Shown in pieces: positions 9,431-21,421 of a DNA stretch of 64,000 nucleotides. Below the pieces are notes generated by a model. It did no database searches. It was given only the letters and a program-made list of their open reading frames with translations, and was not told the origin of the DNA. Origin of the DNA: Mytilisepta virgata (lineage: Eukaryota > Mollusca > Bivalvia > Mytilida > Mytilidae); the NCBI GenBank assembly GCA_028015205.1, contig JAPWFG010000018.1:2418001-2482000 (forward strand). The letters are read 5' to 3'. The stretch's first letter is position 1. Every line of letters starts with the position of its first letter. The position numbers were made by a program, and so were the translations under genes.

Positions 9431-12400
9431 TTATCGTTTTTTTGGTGCTGGTGTTGGCTTGTCTGTTATTATTCCAATCGGAAGTAGTAAGTTCCGGTGT
9501 ACAGTTCTTGTTCTACCTTCACCGCTCTCCTTCTGTATGGTATATACTGGGATGTCCTTGTTCGGTTGGTTGATGACTGCATAGGGGTCTTGTTCCCACC
9601 GGTCTGCCAACTTATGCTTGCCATCAAATGATACAACTTTAACCAGCACTCTGTCGCCAACTTGTACAGTTCCACCTCGGACCTTGGTATCATATCCCTG
9701 TTTCTGTTTGGCACGTGCTTTATCTGCTGCATCTTTAGCCAGTTGGTAAGCTTGTGCTAGGCGATCTCTAAGTTCTTTGATGTACTTGGCAGTTGGTTCT
9801 TTTTCGTCTTGTTTCAATCCAAATGCTGCATCTATTGGTAAACGAGGGTTCCTCCCAAACATTAACAGGTATGGTGTTTGTCCGGTACTCTCGTGTCGTG
9901 TGCAGTTATAGGAGTGAACAAGGGGTCCAACGTAGGCCTTCCAATCCGCTTTTTGGTGTGGTTCCAATGAGCCAAGCATACTAAGAAGGGTCTGGTTAAA
10001 TCGCTCGCACATTCCATTGCCCATGGGATGGTAGCTAGTTGTGCGTGATTTCTTCATTCCCATGATGGTACACAGTTCTTTAATCACTCTACTCTCAAAA
10101 TTAGCACCTTGGTCGGAATGGATCCGTTCTGGAATACCGTAGTGTACAATAAAGTGATTGAAGAAGGCGTCGGCAGTGGTTTTGGCTAACTGGTTCCTCG
10201 TTGGAATGGCCACAGCAAATCTGGTAAAATGATCCGTGATGACCAATATGTGTTGCTGGCCTCCTTTTGATGGTTCCAATGTTAAATAGTCCATACATAC
10301 TAATTCCAACGGAGTAGAAGTTGCGATGTTAACTAGCGGTGCTCTTTGGGTTGTAGGGGTTTTCCTTCGTATGCACCTTCCACACTGCTGTATCCATGTT
10401 TCGATGTCCTTGTGCATACCAGGCCAGTAAAATCTATCCTTCACTAATGCTAATGTTCTTTCTTTTCCTGGATGGCCCATATCACTGTGCAATGAATCCA
10501 ATACTGTTGGAACATATTCAAGTGGTAGTACAAGTTGATGTTTTGTTTCTCCGTCTACAGTTGTTTCACGGTAGAGTACTCCATCCAGTATCTTCAAACG
10601 GTTGAACTGTTTGGTGAAGGGATTAGGTCCAATATCTTTGGTAGTTGGCTTTCTGTTCTCCTTTACGTATTCAATGAGGTGGAATATGTCTGGGTCTGAA
10701 GCTTGTACTTTAGTCCAATCTATGATGTTGCCAATACTGTTGCCTGTGGGATCATTATCTTCCAACACAACATCTGGTGATACAGCTAAACTGTCGATGT
10801 AGCATTCTGGAATGACGGAGTTACAGATTGCCTGCACAGAGTCCATGCTAATACTGCATCTGTTGTCCACATCTGTAGTATGAGGCAAACGACTAAGCAC
10901 ATCTGCATCCACATTTGTCTTTCCTGGTCTGTATTTGATTTCAAAGTTGTAAGCAGCCAGGGATGCCAACCATCGATGTCCCGTTGCATCTAATTTTGCA
11001 GTTGTGAGGACGTAGGTAACTGGATTATTGTCTGTTAACACTGTAAATGGTTGTCCGTACAGGTAGTCCTTAAATTTATCACAGATTGCCCACTTCAGTG
11101 CCAAAAATTCTCTCTTGTGTGGTGGGTAATTACGTTCAGCCTTGTTGAGACCTCTGCTGGCATAGCTTATAACTCTTTTCTGGCCTTGTTGTTCTTGGTA
11201 TAGGACAGCTCCTAAGGCATCACCGGAGGCATCAGTGTGTAACTCATACGGTAATGAACTGTCTGCATATCCTAAGATTGGGGCTGAAATGAGTCGCTGT
11301 TTCAGGTTCTCAAAGGCGTCATCTTGTTCTTTCCCCCATGTCCATGTCTTTGTTGTCTTGGTTTTTCTTCTGGACTTCTTCTGAGGTGTAGGCATTAAAT
11401 CGGTCAACGGCCTGCTGATTTTGCTGAAATTCCTAATGAAACGCCTGTAATAACCTACAAAGCCTAGGAATCGGCGAACTTCTTCAGGTGTTGATGGCTT
11501 TGGCCAATTGACAATCCTCTCTGTTTTGGCTGGGTCTATTTCCACTCCATTCTCAGACACCATATGTCCCACATACTTCACTTTCCTTTTAAAGAACTCG
11601 CATTTGTCAGGTGATAGCTTTAAGTTGTTCTCTCTGATCCGTTGAAATACCAGTCGTAGATTCTCTAAGTGCTCTTCATAAGACTTCCCAAAGACTATTA
11701 CATCGTCAATAAAGATGCAGCATACTCTGAGATTGAGATCGGAAAGACAGTCCTCCATTAGTCGCTGGTATGTGGCAGGCGAGTTTGTTAAGCCGAAGGG
11801 CATCCGATTGTACTCATAAAACCCAAGTGGTCCTACGGAAAATGCTGTCCTTTCTTTGTGGGCTTCATAAACTTCAACCTGATGGAATCCAGCTTTCATG
11901 TCGACGACGGAGAAGAAACAGCTTCCCTTGAGGCAGTCCAAGAGCTCTTCTATGCGTGGCAAACAGTACCGGTCTTTCTTGGTTAAACGGTTCAACATTC
12001 TGTAATCAACACAGAGCCTTAATGTTCCATTTTTCTTCTTAACTAGCACCACATTGGAGGCCCATGGTGAATGAGATGGTCTAATAATGTTGGTGTCCAA
12101 TAACTGTCTAAGATGTGACTTCACTTCATCATACATAGAGGGAGGGATTCGTCTATATCTCTGTTTGAATGGTTTATCTTCTAGTAGATCTATTCTGTGT
12201 TGGATTCGGTCTGTGTGTCCTACATCATTATCTCCCTTGCTAAAGATGTCACTGTAGCTGAGTATGAGATTCTTTCCTTCCAAAAGTTGACTATCTGTAA
12301 GGTCGCTCTTGGTAATGTCTATCTTTTCCAATAGCTGCTTGTCTTCAGTGCTCTTGTCTTTACTATTATCTGCTGTTGGTATGGATTGAATGGTGACTGG

Positions 12401-13231
12401 TTGTATCTCACATAAGGTGGCTCTATGTGGTAAAGTAACTGTTCTGGTTGTTACATTGGATATCTTGACTCTCATTGGTTCATTCTGTCTGTATCTATAC
12501 TGGATAAGTGTTGGTTCTATGTCTAAATCTTTATGGTCTTGAGCTAAAGTTGATGATGTCAATAAAGATGGTGTACATTTGTAAGGAATCTCCTTATCAA
12601 AATACCCGTTGACTTCAATGGTGGTATTCGGTGGAATGGTAACTTTATCTGGTTCCGCACTTTTAACTATGGCGAGTCTATCATGATTCTTGGTTAATTC
12701 CTTCTCTCTCAGTGCAATACATCTAAATGTCAAATACCATGATGTAGTTAGCTTGGCATTCTGGAGAAATCTTTCACCATGTTGTTCTTTCAGTTGATCA
12801 ATCATAGTGTCTAAAACATTGGTGCCTAATAGTACTGGAACTTGTCTGTTGTATGGACTGTCAGGTACTACAAGCATGATATAAGTTCCATCAGTGTTGG
12901 TATCTCCTGGTGATCTTATGTTTACTTCAATATAGCCACTGTAAGGTAACTGTGTACCACCTGCACATTCAATGTCCAAAATGGTATCCAAGGTCTTAAA
13001 TGGTACTAAGTTCGACAGATGTTCATTGTAGAAGGACTCGCTAATAGTTGAAACTGTGGATCCCGTATCTAATAATCCAGGTACTTTCATTCCTTGAACA
13101 ATAATTTCTGCTTCTGTTGGTTTTCCAAATATTCCTGGTGGGGTTTTAACTAAGGTGTTTCTGATGACGGGACCATGTGCTGTTCCTTTATTCAAGCCTA
13201 AGACCGGCCCCTTGGCATAGGCTTCCTGGAG
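9431..13231 (-). CDS. pol: Pol polyprotein: protease, reverse transcriptase, RNase H, integrase
   Basis: Makes and integrates the cDNA copy of the element. Entered by -1 frameshifting from gag, so the first new codon is taken at 13231; an ATG-free frame runs through to the start of the protease. Counting from 13195, I see an aspartic protease near residue 40 (LLDTGSTVS), an RT with active site FIDD (residues about 360-560), RNase H (HTDASGDALGAVLY, about 650-770), and an integrase with an H-H-C-C zinc domain (HxxxGHPG...CGRCIRR) and a D,D-35-E core (CMDYL, HSDQGANF, GMCERFN). A GPY/F-like module follows (DRVLVKV...KLADRWEQDPYAV). All catalytic residues visible are intact. The frame ends at TAA 9431-9433, but homologous coding continues in frame beyond it. 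Confidence 0.95.
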   Translation of the reverse strand, partial: LQEAYAKGPVLGLNKGTAHGPVIRNTLVKTPPGIFGKPTEAEIIVQGMKVPGLLDTGSTVSTISESFYNEHLSNLVPFKTLDTILDIECAGGTQLPYSGYIEVNIRSPGDTNTDGTYIMLVVPDSPYNRQVPVLLGTNVLDTMIDQLKEQHGERFLQNAKLTTSWYLTFRCIALREKELTKNHDRLAIVKSAEPDKVTIPPNTTIEVNGYFDKEIPYKCTPSLLTSSTLAQDHKDLDIEPTLIQYRYRQNEPMRVKISNVTTRTVTLPHRATLCEIQPVTIQSIPTADNSKDKSTEDKQLLEKIDITKSDLTDSQLLEGKNLILSYSDIFSKGDNDVGHTDRIQHRIDLLEDKPFKQRYRRIPPSMYDEVKSHLRQLLDTNIIRPSHSPWASNVVLVKKKNGTLRLCVDYRMLNRLTKKDRYCLPRIEELLDCLKGSCFFSVVDMKAGFHQVEVYEAHKERTAFSVGPLGFYEYNRMPFGLTNSPATYQRLMEDCLSDLNLRVCCIFIDDVIVFGKSYEEHLENLRLVFQRIRENNLKLSPDKCEFFKRKVKYVGHMVSENGVEIDPAKTERIVNWPKPSTPEEVRRFLGFVGYYRRFIRNFSKISRPLTDLMPTPQKKSRRKTKTTKTWTWGKEQDDAFENLKQRLISAPILGYADSSLPYELHTDASGDALGAVLYQEQQGQKRVISYASRGLNKAERNYPPHKREFLALKWAICDKFKDYLYGQPFTVLTDNNPVTYVLTTAKLDATGHRWLASLAAYNFEIKYRPGKTNVDADVLSRLPHTTDVDNRCSISMDSVQAICNSVIPECYIDSLAVSPDVVLEDNDPTGNSIGNIIDWTKVQASDPDIFHLIEYVKENRKPTTKDIGPNPFTKQFNRLKILDGVLYRETTVDGETKHQLVLPLEYVPTVLDSLHSDMGHPGKERTLALVKDRFYWPGMHKDIETWIQQCGRCIRRKTPTTQRAPLVNIATSTPLELVCMDYLTLEPSKGGQQHILVITDHFTRFAVAIPTRNQLAKTTADAFFNHFIVHYGIPERIHSDQGANFESRVIKELCTIMGMKKSRTTSYHPMGNGMCERFNQTLLSMLGSLEPHQKADWKAYVGPLVHSYNCTRHESTGQTPYLLMFGRNPRLPIDAAFGLKQDEKEPTAKYIKELRDRLAQAYQLAKDAADKARAKQKQGYDTKVRGGTVQVGDRVLVKVVSFDGKHKLADRWEQDPYAVINQPNKDIPVYTIQKESGEGRTRTVHRNLLLPIGIITDKPTPAPKKR

Positions 13232-13237
13232 TTTAAA
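13194..13237 (-). promoter_or_regulatory. Programmed -1 ribosomal frameshift signal between gag and pol
   Basis: On the minus strand the heptamer TTTAAAC (13237 to 13231) sits in the gag frame as T TTA AAC, the strongest class of -1 slippery site. After a 6-base spacer (TCCAGG) comes AAGCCTA (13224-13218), which pairs perfectly with TAGGCTT (13200-13194). The gag stop TAG lies inside the hairpin. Slippage by one base enters the pol frame, open from here on. A pseudoknot was not evaluated. Confidence 0.85.
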
Positions 13238-14424
13238 TGTCTTCGGCTGTGGTCCATGCGCACTCTACATCCTATCTGTATGTGGCCATATTGTCCGCAT
13301 CTCCTGCACTGTATATCTTGGCTTGTAGATGTGTCTTTTTGTTGTTCTTGTTGGTTAGATGTAGACCATTCTGTATGTTGGTTAGTTTGTTGGGGTTGAT
13401 ACTGTTGTCGTTGCTGGTTGTTCTGTCTTGGTGTTCTGAAATTCCATCTGTTTCCTCGGTTTCCTCTGTTACCTCGCATATATTTACCTCTGTTGTAATA
13501 TTGTTGTGGATAACCTTGCTCTTCTAAGTTGGTAACCTTCTGTGTGAGTTGCTTCACCATACCCTTCAATTCATCAATGTCAGATGGGTCTGCAGATGGT
13601 GTGGCAAACTTTGAAGTGTTGGGTTTGGTTGACTTGGTGTTAGACTTCTGTGGTGGGTGTTCTTTTTCAATCTGTCTTAAAGCTACTCTTAAGGTGTCGA
13701 AGTCTTTAATGGTCTCATATTTGTATCCACTGATGTCTTTTAATTCTTGTCGTAACCCTGTCCACAACATGGAATGTAGCATCTTGTTGACTTCTGTTTG
13801 TTGTACCAATCCTTTTTCAAGTCCTTTGCCAATAATATCTTCCAATCTACAACTCCAGCTAGTGATGTCTTCATCTTCTTTCTGTCTTGCGCCATAGAAT
13901 TCTGCCATAAGTTCTTCCTTGTTGTCCACTGTGCCAAAGATACTGTCTAACTTCTCAAGTACTTGCTCCATGGATGCGTCAATACCAAGATGCATGGCAA
14001 CTCGTCCAGCTTCTCCACGTAGTGATCGGCGTATGGCATTATCTTTCATCACTTTGGTGTATGTTGGATCTTTGAGTAGACATCGAACCTCATATCTCCA
14101 CAAATCATATGTTGTTTCACCTTTGTGTCCTGCACCAGAAAAGCAGTTGACTCTTGGTGGTTGTGATGAAGTCACAGTTACTGGTTTGTCCTTTGCTACT
14201 GGTAGAGGAGGTGGCTGTAACACCTTTGGCTTTACATCTGGTTTGGGTTCCAACTCTCCCTGGGACTGTAAATAATCTTTCATCCATTGTTTTAACTCCT
14301 CAGGGTTATCTGCCTTTGGATTGACATTCATGGCTTGTAAGGTTTTCAGCAAGTTGTCATATCCTTCAGGAGTTGGACTCTTTGGTTGTTCTGTAATAAC
14401 CTTTCCGTCAGGTCCAGTAGCCAT
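13198..14424 (-). CDS. gag: Gag structural polyprotein with one CCHC zinc knuckle
   Basis: 408 residues. The start is set at the ATG at 14424, which lies in a near-perfect Kozak context (ACCATGG); an upstream in-frame extension has only non-ATG codons. Gag forms the intracellular particle and binds the RNA. The middle part is helical and charged, typical of a capsid domain. The tail is rich in Gln, Asn, Arg and Gly and ends with CRRCGQYGHIQIGC, a C-x2-C-x4-H-x4-C nucleocapsid knuckle. Pol follows in the -1 frame through the slippery site just upstream of the stop. Confidence 0.93.
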   Translation of the reverse strand: MATGPDGKVITEQPKSPTPEGYDNLLKTLQAMNVNPKADNPEELKQWMKDYLQSQGELEPKPDVKPKVLQPPPLPVAKDKPVTVTSSQPPRVNCFSGAGHKGETTYDLWRYEVRCLLKDPTYTKVMKDNAIRRSLRGEAGRVAMHLGIDASMEQVLEKLDSIFGTVDNKEELMAEFYGARQKEDEDITSWSCRLEDIIGKGLEKGLVQQTEVNKMLHSMLWTGLRQELKDISGYKYETIKDFDTLRVALRQIEKEHPPQKSNTKSTKPNTSKFATPSADPSDIDELKGMVKQLTQKVTNLEEQGYPQQYYNRGKYMRGNRGNRGNRWNFRTPRQNNQQRQQYQPQQTNQHTEWSTSNQQEQQKDTSTSQDIQCRRCGQYGHIQIGCRVRMDHSRRHLNSRKPMPRGRS

Positions 14425-16596
14425 GGTAATCAAAATGATCAAAGTTCAGTATCAAGTATCAAAAGAAAAACAAAGTCTCAAATATCAAAATAGAAATGTA
14501 AAGTCAAATATCAGATTCAAAATTCTGAAAACAAAACAAAGTTTCTACTCAGAATCTGCAAAAGAAAATGAACAACAATTACAGGCCTATAATATAAAAC
14601 ACAAATATCAAATATAAGTCTGGACTGGACAATGAAGTATTGTCTATTTGGTCTGTAAATTGCTGAACTGGACAATAAATATCGTCTGTCTGTTATCTGA
14701 AATATTCTCAGCAAGCTGCAAGTACAATGTAATAAATAAAAGTAATATAGTACAATGCAACTGTATCTCAATACATAACAATCTGAAATAGCAATATTCA
14801 ATTCATAAATATGATGAATATGTGTTGTAGTAATATCAAACACAAATGTACCTACCCCACAATATCTCTGTTAGGATCTGCTTCAACCTGAAAACTGGGT
14901 TGGGTTTGGGGGTTGGGCTTGAGAATGTTAAGCTTATACGTCAACAATCTCGGGTATAAAAGTATAAAACTATACTATACTAATGTATCTAGAGACTAAC
15001 TGACCAATCAAAAAGGAAAATTCAATCTCCCTAAAGCCTCTGAAAAACCTAACTAACTTTCCAAAATACTAGCCTATAATACTTGAAAAGTCAAACAAAT
15101 CCCCTCTTGTACCTAACCTAAGTTCCTTATCTAAGTCTGTAAGTTACTGTGTAAGGGATAAGGTAGGTAGGATATGCAAGGGCTTATGGGTAAATGTATG
15201 TGCAAAGGTATAGGCTACTAGCAATTAGTCAATGTTAGGGAATGACTGTTATATAATGGCTGCATGCATTTTCAATTAGCTAAGCTTATACCCACTCTCA
15301 GTCAATATTGATTTACTAATTTATTTTAAATTAATTAATTAATTTTTAATTTAATTTAAATTTCAATTCTAGTTAAATTTACTTTTAATTATTTAAAAAT
15401 AATTAAAGTATTATCAAATGGAAAAGTTTATGTAAATTAAACTAAGTTCAATTTAACTTCTAAATTATGTCAATTTATCTGAAATAATTTTCAAAGTCAC
15501 AATACGGTGTCAAACACGGATACAATCAATGACACATTATGTATATCTACAACTAAGTTAATGTACATACACTGTATAGATGTATACAACATAAATAACA
15601 CAGTACACAAGACAGTACAATACAATAGACAAACATAAATATACTATGTTTACTATACTACAGTACTATAACATACAAATCACAAAGTCATACCATATCG
15701 CTATTTTGGGTATAAATGTGTATGTATGTATGCTTTGTTACTATAAGTCTAAAGTACTATGACAAATTAAAGTGTACTACGGCCTTAAGTGAACCAAACT
15801 TCAAACTAAATTCAAGATGTAGTCTTGTTTATGTTGAACTATCAATGAACCTCACTGTATGTATATAGTAAAACTAAGTTACTTTATGTCAAAGTATGAA
15901 AATGAAAAATAAATGTGTAGATTACAAGTTACAATTTAATGTATGGATGTAAAAAGTCTATGAAAATCAACTATAGACTGCCCTGGTGTATGCACAAATG
16001 CTTAATATACTCTAGTATATGTTGTTTACATTGTGTTGGAGGTGTGTCTCTTTGACTTCCGGTTGACCTTGACCTTAAAGTGTGGGGGGGGAAGGGGGTA
16101 ATCAAATATCAACCAAAAAAAATCAAAGTCAAAATTAATTATTACACATGTTACATGTCAGTGTAAATAACTGCAGTTTTGGTCTTTTATAATGCTGATC
16201 AGTGTCTAGTATTTACAATAATATAAGTAAACCGGTTGTAATATATTCAAACAGCTATCTAATAGTCTATATTAATTGCATACATGTACAGAGATAGCTT
16301 TCTATTTTCAATGCAAAGTGATATCAGAAAGTCTATTTATAAACAAATACAGAACTGTCACATAAACAAAACATGTACAAAGACATTCACATTTAAACAT
16401 ACAGTCAACATAAACACCTACTATAAACTTGAGTCTGTAATCTGTTGGCTGTGTTGATCCAGTATATCATCAGGTACACGTGTACTCGAACCGGAAGTTT
16501 ACATTGGCAACCGGAAACGTCACAAATTAAGTCCTGCTAGTCCTGATATCAGAAAATTTTTGGAATATTCTTCAAACACAACTATCAATCACAATT
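14425..16596 (-). other. Long untranslated leader of the LTR element
   Basis: About 2.2 kb between the primer-binding site and the gag start. It is AT-rich with no convincing ORF; a G-run occurs at about 16082-16097. Such leaders usually hold packaging and dimerisation signals, but none can be identified by eye. Confidence 0.6.
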
Positions 16597-16610
16597 CACG
16601 TTGGGCGCCA
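16597..16610 (-). promoter_or_regulatory. Primer-binding site for tRNA-Lys
   Basis: The plus strand reads CACGTTGGGCGCCA, identical to the last 14 bases of the animal tRNA-Lys(CUU) type (…CACGUUGGGCGCCA). On the minus strand it is TGGCGCCCAACGTG, two bases after the 5' LTR. The tRNA assignment rests on remembered tRNA-Lys ends. Confidence 0.85.
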
Positions 16611-16612
16611 TT

Positions 16613-18051
16613 TGTCACCGGGCTTATAAACAAGCAATCCATCTCAGGTTAATGGGTTTATTGTGATAACAAGTATAAGCAAATGAACGCAATGTACACA
16701 GACCCTGAAATTACACAAAGTTAAAATACCATAAATACAGTGTAAAGAAGGATAACTCTAGCTGACAGTTTGACAGCTTACATGTAAATGACACTGTATT
16801 AGTTATACAAATAAAAATAGGATTTATATATTTGCTTGTTCTTACATATTATTTATAAACTACTTAGCCAAATATATAGAAATGAAGAACATAGTTAAAA
16901 TAACGTACGCATGATAAGTTCAATATTTCAATTCAACCTATGTTTTACATAGTCTGCTACTATAGCATCATACACTTGATTAAAAATGATCTTAGCTTTA
17001 ACACAAAGCAAGTAATAAAGCTAAAGCAAAAATAAGCAAACAATATTGTTAAGCAATAAGCAAAACTAAAAATATGTTAATATAAACAACACTTGATCCT
17101 TACCTCACATGAGGTGCAAAGGTCCTCAATAGCAAAATAAATCAGCTATAATACATCATCAGCTATACATACAAATACCAGTGGAATTGACACCTGTATA
17201 ACAAAAATATTAAAATCATAACCTATGTGTTTTTGTGACTGGTAATGAGAATATTACACAATTTCTTTACAATCAAATTACATTTTAAGCTGTTAAACTG
17301 TGCCTGTTTACTGTACTTTATCATTTTATCATGTTTTCTATATTTTCCACTTTTATAGTTTATATAGTACTCAAAGTCACTTTTTACTGTATTATTTTAC
17401 ACACTGAACTGTTTAATATGTTTTAATAGGATTTTACTACTTCTTTTATGTGTTTATATGTTTTTATCAGTCTATCAAACTTCATTCATTCATTCATTCC
17501 TCTCATTCATTCTACACTCACATTTTCATGATTATTTGGTATTTACAGTTAATAAATGTTAGTAAATAGGGAAAACTGACCTGTATTATAAGAAAATGGT
17601 GTTCCTGACTAAATACTAGGATAAACAGCAAAACTAAGACATATCTGACATCTACATGTACACTATTCAAAATATAAACCAGTTCTGCCAGAACAAAGGA
17701 ACTATCTAGAATTCCCTCCAAAAAGTAAACCTAACCAATCACAAATCAAACTGACCAGGTAAAAGGGCATAGGACATGGGACATTTCCAATAATAGATAT
17801 AAACATCATATTACCTATTGAACTCAATGAAGCATGTAAATTTAAATGTCCTAACAGTAAATAATACATGTACTGGATCTGACTGAAATAAACATATCAA
17901 TTATCAATCAATAGGTCATCAGTCAGTGAATCTTTCTGAAAACTATATTATTAAAATATTTAGACATAATTTCATTAATTCTATCTACAATAAAATAAAT
18001 TAATGGATAACCTGCAAAAATACAAATTTCATCAAATTTGACTCTACCACA
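16613..18051 (-). repeat. 5' LTR
   Basis: 1439 bases, partner of 7352-8790 (offset 9261) with only two substitutions seen. It carries the element promoter by position. No clear TATA box was assigned. Confidence 0.95.
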
Positions 18052-18055
18052 CTAT
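18052..18055. repeat. Target-site duplication CTAT (right)
   Basis: Matches CTAT at 7348-7351. Confidence 0.85.
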
Positions 18056-21000
18056 TAGAAAATGTTACCTTTTCAATATATGAAGCATTTACTTTGGTAA
18101 ATACGGAACTTTTTTTTAAAGTAACCATTGATTCATGCTGAGTAATTAATCTGAAAAATAATTTTCTTTTATCATCAAAATACTTCCTCAAAAACGTTTA
18201 TTTTATCATCACCTGTAATGTTCTTGCGCGACATGACATACTTTTACATAAACATTTATTCATATTCGGATTAAGTTTAGGCGTATTATGTAATCGCAAG
18301 GTTAATATAAAAGTCATCGAAAGACCAAACAATGTATTTATTCACAAAGCGGAAAAGCTTCCTTGTCCTAGTCGAACTTAAAAAAAATGCTTATTTCATT
18401 CAAAGGATCGAAATGGTATTTTCTCTTTGATTTTTTGTAGTTAAGAGAACAGAAAATATTAAAAATTTTGTATAAAATATCCATATTTGTTACTTTTAAA
18501 TGTATGTATACATCATGTGCATGTAAGTATAGGTCTACACCCCATATCCTTATATTTTTACACAACGCATGATTGTCTGAATAGTATTGTAAATTAGAAA
18601 CAATTGATTCTTAAATTCAAATTTGAATGACAGTACACTACCTAAGGATATATTTTTGTAAAAAAAAAACATATTTGCCATCTCGCTGCACAAGTACAAA
18701 GCAGATTGAATCCTGAATCAATACGTTTATTTTAAACGTATAAGAAATATGTATTTTGAATTTAAATACCCATGTTTACTTGCAACAGTATACTTTGGCT
18801 ACAAGATAAAGGTAAGAAAACTTCACAGATACTATAAACACTTCCTTTTTATAATAGTTTTACGTAAAAATGTACAAAATCTTTTTCAGCTACAATTCAT
18901 CATATTTCTTTAAATATTTTTTATATCTTAATTAATTTTATGTATGAATTTTGCAATTTCCGATGAAAGTAGACAGTTAACAAAGAGGTAGTCGAACTTA
19001 TTTTAAGCTAGGATCAATCGGAAAATTCATTTAAAAAATCCACTTGACCTGTTGCAGCTAAATTTGCAGCAATAGTTCCTAGATGTTCCTATTTTAGAGT
19101 TGTACCTTATGTCTAAGATGAGAGATAACAATTTTCAATGAAACAACAACCACTCAGTCCAAATTTAAAAATACAAAAAAGAACTCTGTATCCTTTAAAG
19201 GTCTAGATCTCCTACACGACATATGTACTTCTATGCAAAAACAACATAGTTACCAATGCTGAGGGCAATATCACAATGGACATGACAAGACTTCGTTTTA
19301 AAAGACTACATTCCACTCCGGCTTAATCAGTTTACTTATCCATAACACGACCCTTGGTCACTCCATACATCGTGATATTGTTCTTAAGATAGGTAACTAT
19401 TGTGTAATCTATTTTTTTTTAAATTTCGCCCTTAAATCTTGCTCATGAAGAACAAGTTGCCTTTCTCTTAATGTAAAATTACTTCAACGCCTTCAACTGT
19501 TTCTAACTAGATCTTGATTAAGTGTTTTAATCCATTTTTTTGTCCAGTTTCTATTGATTTTGTAATGTTAATATATAATTTTCACTTATAGAATTAAATG
19601 GAATTTTCCTCAAGATATAAACTTGTTTGAATTCTTTGTTTTTCGGGTTTAGTGGGTCTTAGGCATTTTTAACTTCTTCTTCCGGTATATTTTTAATATA
19701 ATGTATTAACACGGATTTCAAATTCAAATAATTGGAATCTTGTTTCCTTTTTACGAAGTCCATGTAATGAATATCTTACACCAGTTCCTCGTAAGAACCC
19801 AATTCAAATGTATCCACTCCTTCGTTGGGCTATCTTGTTTATTGAGTTCCTAAATTACGACATGTATCAATCTAGCTAACTAGATGTAGAACATATAGGT
19901 CTGATAGTTAAAAAAACTATTATAAGGTACATATAGTGTTACTTAAAGGGTCATTGACAATCCTATACAATGGTTATTTACTAGAACTAAAATCTTTTTT
20001 TTAAATATACTTTTTATTTTTTTTTTATTGGTTTACACAATTTCAATAAGCTGTGGCTTTTATTATTTTACTATCAAATGAAGCATTATTAAAAAAAAGT
20101 CAAAATTATTAAGTTTTGGAAATCCCCTGATTTTAATTCCTCATATATACTTAATAACTACAGTATACATGTATAAAGGTAAGACACATTACAGGTACTC
20201 ATTACTTCCTGTTTACAATTACTTAAAGTTCAAATGTGTAAAATCGTTATAATATATTATATTTTTTGTTTATCAATAAATAAAATCATTTCCCTAAAGA
20301 TTTGTCTTCTCTTTCATATGTCCTCTATCAAATTTCGAATGATGATTTATTTTCACTTAAACATTTTCTCGAAAATGAACGGAACATTATCTGCTTAGAT
20401 AATCGAAAAAAAAATTTTCCTCGATAACTTAGTGCATGTAGTATATAGAGCTTTTGTCTCTTGGTGGTGCTGCGTGTATTGAATAATCAGTTAGTGATTA
20501 AGGTGGAATTTATTCATAGAAGACGTTTATAATATATCTAAAGTATCCGAAAAGATAAGGATCTTTTTAGAAACCTGACAAAACTAGTACATTGAGATAC
20601 ATGCTAATCGAAGATCTTTTGAAAATAGATGCATACTAAAAGTGCATCTTCATATTTCCGTAACAATAATCAAGATAAAATGGGCAAAAATGAAATTGTC
20701 GATCAAGTTATAGATTGAGATGTTGCTAACAGGAATGTCACAACCGGCAGTTGCCAATCAATTTGACCAGAATGACAATTTATTGACTTTTAACTTGTCC
20801 AAGGGACTCTTGCACAACATCTGACGGCAAGTGGTTCGATAGATCTCGAGCGACGACCTTATGGTCATAGAAGTGGGAGGTTTGGCGTGCCGTAAAACCT
20901 GGTTGAATCCACCATTTTCATATGGAAATTCCTGTACCAAGTTAGGAGCATACTGTTGCTTTCCAGTTATTCTGAGTGTTTGCTTGTCTCCCGACCTAGC

Positions 21001-21421
21001 CATTTTTGGACTTAGATTATGACATTTCCCTTGGATTTCTATGTTTTGTTATGGAACTATTTATCTTATACACCTGCATAATCGCTATGTGACATCAGTA
21101 GTTATAGCAAGGCGTAAACCAGACCAAACAGTCCGAAATAGCCTGTGTCTATATGACCTACGCGCAGGTCATCCATTTAAGTGACCTATAATTAAACGAC
21201 TTCACAGAATTCCCCGTTTTAAACGGTGTCGTAGGCATCATTATAATCATATGTTTAAAAAAAAACAATTCTCGTTGTCATGTTACTTATTCGACACTGG
21301 ATTTTTGAGCATTCGTTCATTATTATCAAGTAATGTCATCTTATAAATTGTACGACATGAAATTGGTGTAACGTTTCTTTTATTTTGACTTGTATATTTT
21401 AATCAAATAATTTTGTATCGG
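18056..21421. other. Non-coding stretch
   Basis: AT-rich DNA. The only frame with plausible protein-like composition is on the minus strand at 20758-21003 (81 codons, beginning MARSGDKQTLRITGK). It has no recognisable domain and no supporting signals and could be a chance frame or an exon fragment. Confidence 0.45.

Larger units (their letters stand above)
7352..18051 (-). mobile_element. Complete Ty3/Gypsy LTR retrotransposon, 10.7 kb
   Basis: Two 1439-base LTRs in direct orientation flank gag and pol on the minus strand. Order in the sense direction: 5' LTR (16613-18051), primer-binding site, 2.2 kb leader, gag, -1 frameshift site, pol (protease, RT, RNase H, integrase), C-terminal extension after a stop, polypurine tract, 3' LTR (7352-8790). 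The protease-RT-RNase H-integrase order places it in Ty3/Gypsy. No env is present. Two LTR differences and an intact 4 bp target duplication indicate a recent insertion. Clade not assigned. Confidence 0.96.

Noticed and set aside
9270..9984. Plus-strand open frames opposite pol, and others opposite gag (13237-14275)
   Set aside because: Shadows of the minus-strand gag and pol genes.
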